NCBI GenBank assembly: GCA_019359395.1
Contig: JAHHHK010000007.1
Span: 62,001 to 126,000, forward strand
Origin: Komarekiella atlantica HA4396-MV6
GTDB lineage: Bacteria; Cyanobacteriota; Cyanobacteriia; Cyanobacteriales; Nostocaceae
Direction: 5' to 3'
DNA: 64,000 nt
The position numbers were made by a program, and so were the translations under genes. The notes under the pieces were generated by a model that did not search any database, had not been told where the DNA came from, and worked only from the letters and a program-made list of their open reading frames with translations. Within the stretch, counting starts at the first letter, position 1. The number at the start of each line of letters is the position of its first letter. This document shows, one piece after another, positions 21,652-29,978 of this stretch.

Positions 21652-22197
21652 GTTTGGACTTTTTGCTATTCACTTAAAGGTTGGATAGGAGTAGATCGAG
21701 GTCAAAATAATATTGCTGTTGCTGCACTCCCGAAGGGGTTTGGCAAGTTTTGGAAAGGTGGACGAGTTAAAGCGTTAAGACGACAGTTTCAACGCACTCG
21801 CAAACAACTACAAAGTGCCAAGCAACTGAAGGAAGTCAAGCGACTAGAGCAACGTGAAAGGCGTATCATCACCCATATCAATCACGTCATTTCAAAAGAA
21901 TTGGTACAGTTTGCCAAGGACTTTGGGATGGGATTGCGGTTTGAGGATTTGTCTGGATGCAGACAAACAATGAAGCAGAAGAAGAAAACAAAATCTGACG
22001 CTGCGAATAACCGCGACCATTGGGCGTATTACCAGTTAGAGCAATTCACGCGATACAAGGCTATCAGTGAAGCCGTGCCAGTCGAGTCTGTGCCAGCGCC
22101 ATATACCAGTAAATCCGACCATCGAAACGGTGTGTTAGGAGTACGAAATGGTGATTGGTTCAGAGGATATGACGGGTATCGTGCTAACGCCGACTAA
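21652..22197 (+). pseudogene. tnpB: Remnant of an IS200/IS605-family TnpB
   Basis: The frame is open from a stop at 21649 and has no ATG at its beginning. It translates to the C-terminal part of TnpB, the RNA-guided nuclease of IS605-type elements. RuvC-like parts are visible: GVDRGQNNIAVAALP, GLRFEDLSG and the final YRANAD. The zinc finger region is degraded: YTSKSDHRNG has lost the first CxxC, and FRGYDGYRANAD has lost the second. The N-terminal third and the tnpA partner are absent. It is inactive, with no intact ends visible. Confidence 0.85.
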
Positions 22198-22217
22198 AAA
22201 CGCTTACTGCTGCGATC

Positions 22218-22469
22218 GCTGAAATAGCAAATGCGAGCGCTGAAATAGCAAATGCAGTCGCTAAAATAGCAAATGCGAGCGCTGAAATAGCAAATGCGAG
22301 CGCTGAAATAGCAAATGCAGTCGCCGAAATAGCAAATGCGAGCGCTGAAATAGCAAATGCAGTCGCTAAAATAGCAAATGCGAGCGCTAAAATAGCAAAT
22401 GCAGTCGCCGAAATAGCAAATGCGAGCGCTGAAATAGCAAATGCAGTCGCCGAAATAGCAAATGCGTAG
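22218..22469. repeat. Twelve tandem 21-bp units
   Basis: The unit is GCTGAAATAGCAAATGCGAGC, with variants at positions 3-4 (GCT/GCC, G/A) and at the end (GAGC or AGTC). There are twelve consecutive copies. On the plus strand it would read AEIANAS heptads but with no start codon; on the minus strand AFAISAL from an ATG at 22489. Neither is accepted as a gene. Confidence 0.95.
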
Positions 22470-22513
22470 GCGTAGCCAGCCGTAGGCATCGCTGAAGAGG
22501 AAAATCCTAGACT

Positions 22514-22714
22514 TTAGAGGATGTCTGAGAAGTCAAAATTGTCATGCTGAATGAAGCGATAGCGTAATGTACCCCTATGGGGAAGCAAGCTACGCGGAGC
22601 GTCTCGTAGAGAAGCATCTCAGAAATTAACGGATAATAGAGATTCTTCCTTCCGCTCTGCAAAGCGTCAGAATGACAAAATATACCATTACCTAGCTTTT
22701 CAGACATCCTCTTA
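22514..22714. mobile_element. MITE-like element with GAGGATGTCTGA ends
   Basis: TTAGAGGATGTCTGA at the left is inverted as TCAGACATCCTCTTA at the right. The inside has TTGTCATGCTGA and CAGAATGACAAAA plus a nested repeat (GGAAGCAAGCTACGCGGAGC, near 22577-22600) also seen at about 47234. A second copy is at 57141-57300. Confidence 0.7.
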
Positions 22715-22715
22715 T

Positions 22716-22800
22716 ACCAATTCACGAAAATCTTGATACATATAGATTTTTTGTATGGGCATTGCCGTGCCCCTACCAACGTATTTGTATCATTTTTAAA
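22716..22800 (+). repeat. Interspersed repeat, second clear copy
   Basis: This matches the complement of 15967-16040, with CCAATTCACGAAAATCT and a GGGCATTGCCGTGCCCCTA stretch. It abuts the MITE-like element on its left. Confidence 0.75.
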
Positions 22801-22811
22801 GTTAAATGGGA

Positions 22812-24257
22812 TTACTCAGCACCACTAAAAGCTTTTTGCTGCTGATAACGCTGTTTAAACTGCTGCTGCTGTATTTTATGATCAACGATTGGGTCAGGAT
22901 AGCCAACAGCATGACGTTCCAAAGGTGAAATTTTACCAGTAACCAAATATTCTGTATCCATAGACCGCAATTCGGGTATCCATTGGCGGATATATTCCCC
23001 TTCTGGATCAAACTTTTGCGATTGACTGGCTGGGTTAAAAATCCGCACGGGTTTGGGATCCATCCCGCTAGAAGCACTCCATTGCCAACCGCCATTATTG
23101 GCAGATAAATCACCGTCAATGAGATGCTGCATAAAATATTTTTCACCCAATTGGGGATTAATCAGCAAATCTTTGGTCAAGAAACTAGCGACAATCATCC
23201 GACAGCGGTTGTGCATCCAGCCGATTTCATTCATCTGGCGCATCGCTGCATCTACGATGGGATAGCCAGTTTTCCCTTCACACCAAGCTTGGAAATGTTC
23301 TTCATTAGTTTCCCAAGGGAAGCTTTTGAAGGTTTCGCGGTAAGCACCATCAGCCAATTCGGGGAAGTTATACATTGCGTGTTGATAAAATTCTCGCCAC
23401 GCTAATTCTTGTTGCCATGTGCGGATATTGGCTGCTGTTTCATCGCTGCGGCTGTTTTCTAACACTTCTATTGTGGCTTGCCAAACATGACGAATGCCAA
23501 TGACGCCAAATTTTAAAGCTGCGCTCAGTTGCGATGTCCCATCTACTGCGGGAAAATTGCGCTGTTCTTGATATTCAGTAATTGCTCTTGTAGTAAATTC
23601 TTCTAACCTGGCTTGGGCCGCTGCTTCTCCTGGTGAGATGATCAATTCTCCATCCCAGATAAATCCTAAATCTTTAGCTGAGGGTAGAGCGATCGCTCCT
23701 GTTTGTTTGGCAATTTCCTGTTCTTTTGCCGTTAAACCCTCGGTATTTTGCAGAGTTTCTACTGGATTCGCCTTCGGTTTGCTAATCCAATTTTTCCAGA
23801 AGGGGGTATAAACAGTGTAGCGACCGTTGGAACCTGTACGAATTTCTTCGGGAGAGTGGAGAATCTGATCCCAGTTTTGGTCAAGAAACTGAATGCCATT
23901 TTCACTGAGGGCATCGATAACGGTGCGATCGCGTTCTTGCGAGTACGGTTCTACATCCCAATTCCAAAAAACCGCTTTGGCTCCCAAAGCCACTGCTAAG
24001 GCTGGTATCGCTTGCACAGGATTGGCGTGGAGTATTAACAACTCGCTACCCACTTGGGCATATCGCTCCTGTAATTTCTGCAAACAGCCGATCATATAAG
24101 TTACTCTCACCGGAGCAACATCATCTCGTTCTAGCAAATTCGGATCAAGGCAAAAAACACCCACCACTTTTGGACTTTGCTGTCTTGCAGCAGCTAGTCC
24201 CGTATTGTCAGAAATACGTAAATCACGGCGATGCCAAAACAGAATTAAGTTAGACAT
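22812..24257 (-). CDS. phrA: Deoxyribodipyrimidine photolyase (CPD photolyase)
   Basis: This flavoprotein repairs UV-made cyclobutane pyrimidine dimers with blue light. The 481-residue product begins [18 protein letters not shown], as in class I cyanobacterial photolyases that use an 8-HDF antenna. The C-terminal FAD domain shows [45 protein letters not shown] and the long [20 protein letters not shown] block. ATG at 24257 is chosen over an in-frame GTG at 24278, which would add seven residues not expected in the family. A photolyase rather than a cryptochrome is likely from the complete FAD and DNA-binding regions. Confidence 0.93.
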   Translation of the reverse strand: MSNLILFWHRRDLRISDNTGLAAARQQSPKVVGVFCLDPNLLERDDVAPVRVTYMIGCLQKLQERYAQVGSELLILHANPVQAIPALAVALGAKAVFWNWDVEPYSQERDRTVIDALSENGIQFLDQNWDQILHSPEEIRTGSNGRYTVYTPFWKNWISKPKANPVETLQNTEGLTAKEQEIAKQTGAIALPSAKDLGFIWDGELIISPGEAAAQARLEEFTTRAITEYQEQRNFPAVDGTSQLSAALKFGVIGIRHVWQATIEVLENSRSDETAANIRTWQQELAWREFYQHAMYNFPELADGAYRETFKSFPWETNEEHFQAWCEGKTGYPIVDAAMRQMNEIGWMHNRCRMIVASFLTKDLLINPQLGEKYFMQHLIDGDLSANNGGWQWSASSGMDPKPVRIFNPASQSQKFDPEGEYIRQWIPELRSMDTEYLVTGKISPLERHAVGYPDPIVDHKIQQQQFKQRYQQQKAFSGAE

Positions 24258-24288
24258 TCCACACTTATGGCAGTTCACTTGTACTAGC

Positions 24289-24396
24289 TTAGACGTTAAT
24301 CATACCCTGAGCATCATTCTGCCGATAAATTTTATTGAAAGCAGCAGCAAAACCTTCCTTGTGGCGTTGTCGGAAAGCCGCCCCATCCCCAAAAGC
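24289..24396 (-). pseudogene. Possible C-terminal gene remnant
   Basis: Immediately before the photolyase, 35 codons read AFGDGAAFRQRHKEGF...[15 protein letters not shown] and a stop, which look like a natural protein end. The frame is closed upstream by a stop at 24397-24399. I cannot name the family. It may be a decayed neighbour of the photolyase. Confidence 0.22.
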
Positions 24397-24629
24397 TTAA
24401 TGCTCCAATACTTTTCGGTTAAGCCTAAAAATCTCCCTTCTGGTCTGGCAAAAGGTTAAGGGGTAAATTCAAACCTTTTCCCTTTAACCGAGAAGTCTTG
24501 ACTTAATGCCTCATGCCCAAAAACCACATGTGCCAGTTTAAAGAGCGGAATGTGAGGTAATAAATTGACCAAAAGTGTATGGGATATTTACTGTGTATTT
24601 TGTTATCTGGTGCTTCTTCGGTAGAAATT

Positions 24630-25505
24630 ATGAGATTCCAACTTAAATCTTTTATTGCTTTTACATTGTTTGCTATTAGCGCAAATTTATCTATTTCTCC
24701 ATTTGCTCAAGCCGCAAACTTCAAGACTAATTTGACTCCAGAGAAATATAATTCTCAAGAGGATATTTGGTTAAATTCTATTACTCAAAATCAAAAAACA
24801 TTTGATGATTTCTCATTAGTTAAATCAGCCGAAATCCTATATAATACACCAATCACAGGTGTTCGACCTGGAGCTAGCAGCATACCTGGGCCAGGCAACA
24901 ACAATACTGGAGCTGCCAGTACAGAAAAAGGAGATTCTGCCAATTCTCCTGTGCCTATTTCTGGGTTAAATAATCCAACTAATAGCGAAATTGCCGCTAT
25001 ATTAGGTAATCGCAATTTAAATAATATTATTGATACAGAGGATAATGGTGCTTCTAAAATAAACTTATTCTTCGACAGTTCTATCGAACAAGATAATACT
25101 GGGTTAGATAACTTGTTCTTTTGGGAACGAGGCATGAACAGTGACTTAGGTGTGCAAGCGATTGATAGCAGTGGAAAATTACTTGGTAATTTCTTAAAAC
25201 TCTCTAGAACTGAGCAAAAAAGCGCTGGCTATTCAATTGACACTACAGAAATTTCTGCTTCTCAACAAGTTGGCTATTGGGGAGTTAACCTTAGTCAATT
25301 GGGTGTCGATTCTCTGAGTGGGATTCAAGTTATAGCCAAGAGTCAAGCTAATAATGATTCCGAATATTACAATGGCCCTGATTACAAGGTATTAGCTAGA
25401 AAAACAACTAGAAGAGTGCCTGAGCCAGGTGCTATGTTGGGTTTAGGAATGATTGCTGGGACTATCGGCTTACTACGCCGTGGTCATTCTACTCGTGTTC
25501 AATAA
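24630..25505 (+). CDS. PEP-CTERM domain exported protein
   Basis: The 291-residue product starts with a signal peptide (MRFQLKSFIAFTLFAISANLS...FAQA, cleaved near residue 28). It ends with the cyanobacterial PEP-CTERM sorting signal: the VPEPG motif, the hydrophobic helix AMLGLGMIAGTIGLL, then the basic RRGHS. Such proteins are processed by an exosortase at the cell surface. The middle is Asn/Ser-rich and has a beta-type domain with LFFWERGMNSDLGVQAIDS and YWGVNLSQLGVDSLSGIQV, which resembles small cyanobacterial exosortase-dependent surface proteins. ATG at 24630 is chosen since it puts the signal peptide at the N-terminus; an in-frame start at 24579 adds 17 residues. Surface function is unknown. 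Confidence 0.85.
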   Translation: MRFQLKSFIAFTLFAISANLSISPFAQAANFKTNLTPEKYNSQEDIWLNSITQNQKTFDDFSLVKSAEILYNTPITGVRPGASSIPGPGNNNTGAASTEKGDSANSPVPISGLNNPTNSEIAAILGNRNLNNIIDTEDNGASKINLFFDSSIEQDNTGLDNLFFWERGMNSDLGVQAIDSSGKLLGNFLKLSRTEQKSAGYSIDTTEISASQQVGYWGVNLSQLGVDSLSGIQVIAKSQANNDSEYYNGPDYKVLARKTTRRVPEPGAMLGLGMIAGTIGLLRRGHSTRVQ

Positions 25506-25643
25506 TTTTAGGACTCACGCACAGTGATGAAAAACTAAGGATTTGGGCAGGAGAAAATCAATCAACACTTTGTCTATCGGAAAGAGTGGCTTATTGACTA
25601 AAAGTTAAGTATACTCTTCTTAACAGTTAATCAATGTTTTGTT

Positions 25644-26198
25644 ATGGCTACTCTACTACTTGACGATGGCAAAATCGAGAGCGATTTAGGCGAAATAGTT
25701 CGTGAACTTGCCCCTCTCAGCATCCAACTCAGACACTACGACCCAGGAACATCGCTTCTATTTGCGAATTTGCTAGACCAAGATGTTGTAACTGAGTCTG
25801 AGAAACACTACATTGTAGAGCTCCATAACAGCGTATTTGAATTTCTTCAGCAAGAAAATGGCTTTCTCTGGTGTGACCTGCTGAATGTGCATCCAGGTTC
25901 GGCGAATCTTCACCAACTGATAACGACCTATGGCCGCTACCATACTCACACTGCTGCTGAACCCCTCTATGTTTTGGCGGGAGAAATGATTTATGGGTTC
26001 GTGCGGCCTGATGGTAGTCAAGTACAGCTTTTAGTTGAGGCACAAGACTATCTCTGCATTCCAGCCGGAATTGAACATTGGTGTAGCCCGACTGCATCAT
26101 TGCATTTTAAGGCAGTACGCTACTTTGCGATCGCTGATGGCTGGGTTCCCAATTATACAGGAACTCAGTTGAGTGACTCACTCAACAAGCCACGGTGA
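25644..26198 (+). CDS. mtnD: Acireductone dioxygenase-like cupin
   Basis: Acireductone dioxygenase acts late in methionine salvage, cleaving 1,2-dihydroxy-5-(methylthio)pent-1-en-3-one. The 184-residue cupin has the metal ligands His100, His102 and Glu106 (YHTHTAAE) and His145 (IPAGIEHW), plus the family signature VLAGEMIYGFVRPDGSQVQLLVE and the ending AIADGWVPNYTGTQLS. With Fe it gives the salvage keto acid, with Ni an off-pathway product. No other salvage gene is next to it. The N-terminal sequence is more divergent than in typical MtnD, so a related substrate is possible. Confidence 0.82.
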   Translation: MATLLLDDGKIESDLGEIVRELAPLSIQLRHYDPGTSLLFANLLDQDVVTESEKHYIVELHNSVFEFLQQENGFLWCDLLNVHPGSANLHQLITTYGRYHTHTAAEPLYVLAGEMIYGFVRPDGSQVQLLVEAQDYLCIPAGIEHWCSPTASLHFKAVRYFAIADGWVPNYTGTQLSDSLNKPR

Positions 26199-26324
26199 CA
26201 TACTCTGAATCTCCATTTGGAATGTGGGATTTAAATTGTATGATACTAGCGATCGCTCTGTTAACTGTTGATGATTCCACTTTGCTCACAGATACTACTT
26301 TTTTGTGTAAAAATTACACATTAA

Positions 26325-26374
26325 AATGCATATTTTACAGCATAAATAAAGGTGTTAGCTGTAAAATATGCATT
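26325..26374 (-). terminator. Strong 17-bp stem-loop, likely terminator of peptide gene 1
   Basis: AATGCATATTTTACAGC at 26325-26341 is exactly inverted at 26358-26374. On the minus strand the stem is followed by TTTTAA, about 135 bp past the stop of peptide gene 1. On the plus strand it lies about 130 bp after mtnD, so it could serve either gene. Confidence 0.6.
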
Positions 26375-26509
26375 GGCACAGTAGTTAAAACTATTTGCGT
26401 TTAAAGCAAGAGGATAAGCAGAAAACTAAGAACTGTACTAGCAGTTTTCTCCTCCCTCAGCTTGCCAAGTTTAAACTACAAGACTATCTACTCTACGGGC
26501 TTTGCCAAG

Positions 26510-26725
26510 TTAGTATTTTTTGCAAGGATACCAAGAGTAGTAGCAGCAGCGGTAACGTCGTCTTTTACCGTACCTATCTCCTTTGTAGTCATCTTGTTTG
26601 TCGTAATCTTCTTTGTAGTCGTCTTTATCTTTGCCGTAATAAGAATCTTGTCCTCCAGATAGAAGCTGTTGTTCTGCTAAGGACAGTTCTCTCAAAAAGT
26701 CAGATTTGATGATTTGAATTGACAT
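26510..26725 (-). CDS. Double-glycine leader peptide, precursor 1 (acidic/Tyr-rich, Cys tail)
   Basis: A 71-residue precursor starts at ATG 26725. The leader MSIQIIKSDFLRELSLAEQQ-LLSGG ends in Gly-Gly at residues 24-25 and matches three neighbours. The core is 46 residues: an acidic, Tyr/Lys-rich stretch (KDKDDYKEDYDKQDDYKGD), then a basic, aromatic and Cys-containing tail RRRYRCCYYSWYPCKKY. The leader type is that cut by C39 peptidases, and such an exporter lies 3.3 kb upstream on the same strand. A conserved 5' module precedes it. The core has no relative in the window. It resembles cyanobacterial bacteriocin-like (CTB-type) precursors; activity is unproven. An upstream in-frame ATG at 26764 would spoil the conserved spacing. 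Confidence 0.82.
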   Translation of the reverse strand: MSIQIIKSDFLRELSLAEQQLLSGGQDSYYGKDKDDYKEDYDKQDDYKGDRYGKRRRYRCCYYSWYPCKKY

Positions 26726-26748
26726 AACTTTTAGCCCCACTTTACGTA

Positions 26749-26816
26749 CATAGGTGCATAACACCTATGGTTCTACTTATAAGCATGTTTTTTATAAATT
26801 AAATTATCCTAAAGCT
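26749..26816 (-). promoter_or_regulatory. Conserved 5' module of peptide gene 1
   Basis: The far box, CTTTAGGATAATTTAAT on the minus strand, starts 73 bp before the ATG. Nearer is the inverted repeat CATAGGTG/CACCTATG (26749-26769), then TACGTAAAGTGGGG as ribosome site. A TTATAAGT -10-like sequence lies between. All parts recur at equal spacing before the other three peptide genes. Confidence 0.75.
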
Positions 26817-27054
26817 ATAAATAAAAAGGTTTTATTTATAGCTTTTGGTTAACGCAAACTATATCTAATTGCTGATTAACAGTTTGTGTAATTATAGTAA
26901 GTAATAATCTAAGTTACTTAGCTTTATTTAGACGTATTTCTAGTATTAACTACCAGGTTATTTATTAGTTAACTATATTATGTTTAGTCTGTAAGTGTTA
27001 CTTTTAATTTATATACTCAGAATGTGGTATTTTTTCATAGTTTATTAAGATATT

Positions 27055-27085
27055 AAAAACCCAGTTTTTTAAGAAACTGGGTTTT
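27055..27085 (-). terminator. Terminator downstream of peptide gene 2
   Basis: AAAAACCCAGTTT pairs with AAACTGGGTTTTT around a short loop, with T-runs on both strands, about 365 bp past the stop of peptide gene 2. Confidence 0.85.
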
Positions 27086-27449
27086 TGAGGCCTAGGTATT
27101 TTCACAACTCGAACAGAGTTGCTATAGATAGCATCTCTATTCTAGAAAATACCTTTGTAGGCACAAAATTAAACCTACGACCTTGAGTTTTTCCGTAAAA
27201 ATCTGTTTGTCAAGTAGTCAAAGCTATTTACATCAAAAATAAAGGGAGAGCAGAAAAGTAAACACTTTACTTAGCAGTCTACTTTCCTGTTCTCTAAGGT
27301 ATTAATTTAATACCTTATAAGAATAGAGAAGACTTACTAGAAACTCTCAAAATCTGATTTATTTTAAGTAAATTATAGAAGTCTTCTTTTCTCCCCATTA
27401 ATAGCAAATTTTCAACTACAAGACTACCCAGTTTTTAGGTTATACTAAC

Positions 27450-27695
27450 TTAGCTGCAACAAGATTTCGGCTTACAACATGAGGGCTTGTGTACTCTACA
27501 AACTGTGACTTTAAAAGTTTTACATTTCTTCTTAGAGCCACAGCCATTTTTACCATTATCGTCGCCGTTATCGCCGTTATCTTTACCGTTATCGTCGCCG
27601 TTATCGCCGCCTTTGTAGAAACCTCCAGATAGAAGTTGCTGCTCGTTTGTAGATAAATCTACAAGTAAATCAGACGTGATGATTTGAGATGACAT
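27450..27695 (-). CDS. Double-glycine leader peptide, precursor 2 (Gly-Asp linker, Cys-rich tail)
   Basis: An 81-residue precursor starts at ATG 27695. The leader MSSQIITSDLLVDLSTNEQQ-LLSGG ends at residue 25. The core opens FYKGGDNGDDNGKDNGDNGDD, a Gly/Asp/Asn repeat, then a basic segment with seven cysteines: NGCGSKKKCKTFKV, CRVHKPSCCKPKS and CC near the end. The same FYKG opening and the SCCKPK tail are found in precursor 3, so these two form a pair. The Cys pattern could give disulfides or bind metal, but this is inference. It is the same type of gene as its neighbours and has its own promoter module and terminator. Confidence 0.85.
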   Translation of the reverse strand: MSSQIITSDLLVDLSTNEQQLLSGGFYKGGDNGDDNGKDNGDNGDDNGKNGCGSKKKCKTFKVTVCRVHKPSCCKPKSCCS

Positions 27696-27720
27696 AATTA
27701 ATTCCCTCACTTACGTACAT

Positions 27721-27785
27721 AGGTATGTTTTACCTACACTTTTCTTTATAAAGATTTTTTTTAATAATTAAACTCTCCTAAAGTG
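27721..27785 (-). promoter_or_regulatory. Conserved 5' module of peptide gene 2
   Basis: The box CTTTAGGAGAGTTTAAT starts 72 bp before the ATG. The inverted repeat is shorter here (TAGGTA/TACCTA, around 27720-27736). ACGTAAGTGAGG precedes the start codon. Confidence 0.72.
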
Positions 27786-28043
27786 AGAGATTACAAAGCT
27801 AAAATTATAACTTTTGGATAATGTCAGATACTATCTGAAGTTACATGAGTTTTTTATAAAAGTTCTAAAGAATGAATGAATATTTTTGTTTAAGAAAGTT
27901 AACAAAACCTAACTTTTTATTGTTGGCGATCGCTTTCTCAAGTATTTATTAACCAACGGTATTAAGTTAGATGATAAAATTTGACATAAGGCATTTTTTG
28001 ATAGTTATATCCACATAACAACACTTAAAAGTTTATAAACACT

Positions 28044-28073
28044 AAAAAACCCGTTTTCCTTAAGGAAAACGGG
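28044..28073 (-). terminator. Terminator downstream of peptide gene 3
   Basis: CCCGTTTTCC and GGAAAACGGG form a perfect 10-bp stem with a TTAA loop. On the minus strand six T follow. It is about 190 bp past the gene's stop. Confidence 0.88.
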
Positions 28074-28264
28074 TCTAGGAAGCTGGCAATTTCTACAAAT
28101 ATAGTAGATTGCTGTAGATAGCATTTTATCTGGGAAAAACCTTGACAAATGCTATATTTTAGCTACCATTTTGACCAAAACCTGATTGCTTGCGAGGAAG
28201 TTATATAAGTCTTTTCCTTCACTCACGAATTACAAAGTTTAAATTTTGGAGCTACTACATCAAC

Positions 28265-28495
28265 TTAATGAGAGCAGCGAGGTTTGGGTTTGCAACATGA
28301 AGGTTTTTTGTAGACTTTGACAATGAAGATTTTGGAAGGACTCTTGTGTTTCTTACCTTTATCGTCATCGTCATCGTCATCGTCATCGTCCTCGCCGTTG
28401 TCGCCTTTGTAGAATCCACCAGATAGAAACTGCTGTTCTTCTGTGGATAAATCCATGAGTAAATCAGAAGTGATAATTTGAGATGACATAGACAT
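28265..28495 (-). CDS. Double-glycine leader peptide, precursor 3 (poly-Asp linker, Cys-rich tail)
   Basis: A 76-residue precursor starts at ATG 28495; a second ATG at 28489 is possible, but 28495 keeps the spacing seen in the other copies. The leader MSMSSQIITSDLLMDLSTEE-QQFLSGG ends at residue 27. The core opens FYKGDNGE, has a run of ten Asp encoded by GTC/ATC-type triplet repeats, then KGKKHKSPSKIFIVKVYKKP and the tail SCCKPKPRCSH. It is the closest relative of precursor 2. The Asp run is a repeat expansion and may vary in length between strains. Antimicrobial or signalling action is inferred from the leader and exporter only. Confidence 0.85.
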   Translation of the reverse strand: MSMSSQIITSDLLMDLSTEEQQFLSGGFYKGDNGEDDDDDDDDDDKGKKHKSPSKIFIVKVYKKPSCCKPKPRCSH

Positions 28496-28518
28496 AATTA
28501 ATGACCTCACTTACGTAC

Positions 28519-28585
28519 ATAGGTATGTAATACCTATACTTTTAGTTATATAAATAATTTCTAATGATTAAATTATCCCAAAGTT
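28519..28585 (-). promoter_or_regulatory. Conserved 5' module of peptide gene 3
   Basis: ATAGGTAT and ATACCTAT form a perfect 8-bp inverted repeat (28519-28537). The box CTTTGGGATAATTTAAT starts 72 bp before the ATG, and ACGTAAGTGAGG lies just before the start codon. Confidence 0.78.
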
Positions 28586-28827
28586 ATAAATTACTCAGAT
28601 CAAGCTCTAGCTTTAGACTCATGCTAAATATCTTTATTATTAATAATAAAAGATGTTTTTAAGTTCTAATAAAAAGCTTACCATTTCTATTGAAATAACT
28701 TTATTCGCTGCTTTTTGTGCTAGCGATCGCTTCCTATAATGTTTGTCTATTAAGACTATTACAAACATCATTATTTCTTATATAAATTATTGCTTATTAG
28801 TTACAAAAATAGCAATACTAATAATTA

Positions 28828-28860
28828 TTAAAAAACCCGCTTTTTTTTAAAGCGAGTTTA
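28828..28860 (-). terminator. Terminator downstream of peptide gene 4
   Basis: AAACTCGCTTT pairs with AAAGCGGGTTT (one G-T pair) and six T follow on the minus strand, about 35 bp past the gene's stop. Confidence 0.85.
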
Positions 28861-28895
28861 TAAAGTATTGCAATTTCTACAAGTCTGCCAATTAA

Positions 28896-29087
28896 CTATG
28901 AATCACGCCTAAAGCCGACAATATCGACAGGAAAACTTACGCCTTCTTTAGTGGTGAGATTACCACGAACGATAATGTCGGGACTTGACACTGTTGCAAA
29001 ATATGATCCTCGTCCTCCTGACATAAGCTGTTGTTGCTCTTTAGATAACTCTACAATTAGCTCAGATTGAATGAATTTAATAGACAT
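28896..29087 (-). CDS. Double-glycine leader peptide, precursor 4 (no cysteines)
   Basis: A 63-residue precursor starts at ATG 29087. The leader MSIKFIQSELIVELSKEQQQ-LMSGG ends at residue 25. The 38-residue core RGSYFATVSSPDIIVRGNLT...SFPVDIVGFRRDS has no cysteine and no acidic run, and is unlike the other three. The retained leader and 5' module show it belongs to the same set. It is the copy closest to the exporter gene, though 0.9 kb of repeat DNA separates them. Its target or role cannot be read from the sequence. Confidence 0.8.
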   Translation of the reverse strand: MSIKFIQSELIVELSKEQQQLMSGGRGSYFATVSSPDIIVRGNLTTKEGVSFPVDIVGFRRDS

Positions 29088-29110
29088 AATCGATGACCTC
29101 ACTTACGTAA

Positions 29111-29176
29111 ATAGGTGTTAAATACCTATATGTTTATTATTAACTATTCCTATATATTTTAAATTATTCTTTGGAT
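29111..29176 (-). promoter_or_regulatory. Conserved 5' module of peptide gene 4
   Basis: ATAGGTGT/ATACCTAT (29111-29129) is the inverted repeat. The far box is the most diverged (AAAGAATAATTTAAA), yet it starts 71 bp before the ATG as in the others. TACGTAAGTGAGG precedes the start codon. Confidence 0.7.
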
Positions 29177-29322
29177 AGAATTTAATGTTAAAAAAGTCAT
29201 TTATTATAGATTGTGATAGCTTTAAAAAATAATTTTTGAGTTTATATTTTGAATAAAAACAAGCATATTTTAAAGCTAATTTACTATTGGCTATTAGCTA
29301 ATCCAAATAATTATTTAGAACT

Positions 29323-29883
29323 AGCCCTTTCAAGGTAAGTAAAAAATCCTCAAAAATTTACCAAATTTTGGGCTTTTCATCTTTGTGTTTTAGTACGGGC
29401 AGTCCGTTCAAGTCAAGCCACTGTCTTGCCCAGAGTTGTCTGTAGCTTGCTTTCCTACGGAACGCTACGCGAACCCGCAGGGTGCGGAGGTTTCTGACGC
29501 TCGTTCCTCTCTACGTGACGCTGCGCTATCCGTTGGCGCAGCCCAACCTAGGAACGCCACTTGCTACAAGCCGGGAAACCCGTCCAATGCAGTGGCTCAA
29601 CTTTTCAAGACAGGCATCAGAACTTCACCTAGCAAAGACGCTGCGCGAACGGAGGGTTCCCACGGCAGTCCGTTCAAGTCGGGAAACCCGCCCACACGGC
29701 TGCCTCCCCGTTGTAGCCAGTGGCGCGGGAAACCCGCCCACACGGCTGCACTCGCCTTATTGGTTCAAAAGTCAATTTTTTCACCACTAAGATACAGCGA
29801 AAAGTCTGAGCGGAGGCTTCCTCCGAGCAGAACTTTTCAAGAGAAAGACACCAAGAAAAATATATTACACGTTGAAAGGGATA
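29323..29883. mobile_element. MITE-like element, copy B, with nested repeats
   Basis: The ends AGCCCTTTCAA and TTGAAAGGGAT are inverted. Block order matches copy A at 20253-20460: GGGCTTTTCA on the left, then GCGAAAAGT, a hairpin (GCGGAGG-CTT-CCTCCG), CTTTTCAAGA and AAGACACCAAGAAAAATA on the right. About 370 bases (about 29391-29760) are extra and consist of nested GC-rich repeats such as GGGAAACCCGCCCACACGGC, present twice. Open frames across it are artefacts of these repeats. Confidence 0.65.
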
Positions 29884-29978
29884 GTCCTATTATTATTTTT
29901 AATTCAGGGTCACGACTTGTTAATAGTTGCAGATTTTATAACTGTCTCTGCAACTTATTTTTATTCAGTTTCACAGTT

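Noticed and set aside
22218-22469. CRISPR array
   Set aside because: The 21-bp units are contiguous with no unique spacers, so this is a simple tandem repeat.
22184-22489. Minus-strand frame of 101 codons with AFAISAL heptads
   Set aside because: It is the translation of a 21-bp tandem array; any phase stays open. No conserved flank or ribosome site supports it.
22507-22779. Minus-strand frame of 90 codons
   Set aside because: It lies within two stacked repeat elements and has no protein-like conservation.
26395-26709. Plus-strand frames opposite peptide gene 1
   Set aside because: They are shadows of the precursor gene, which has a conserved leader and 5' module on the other strand.
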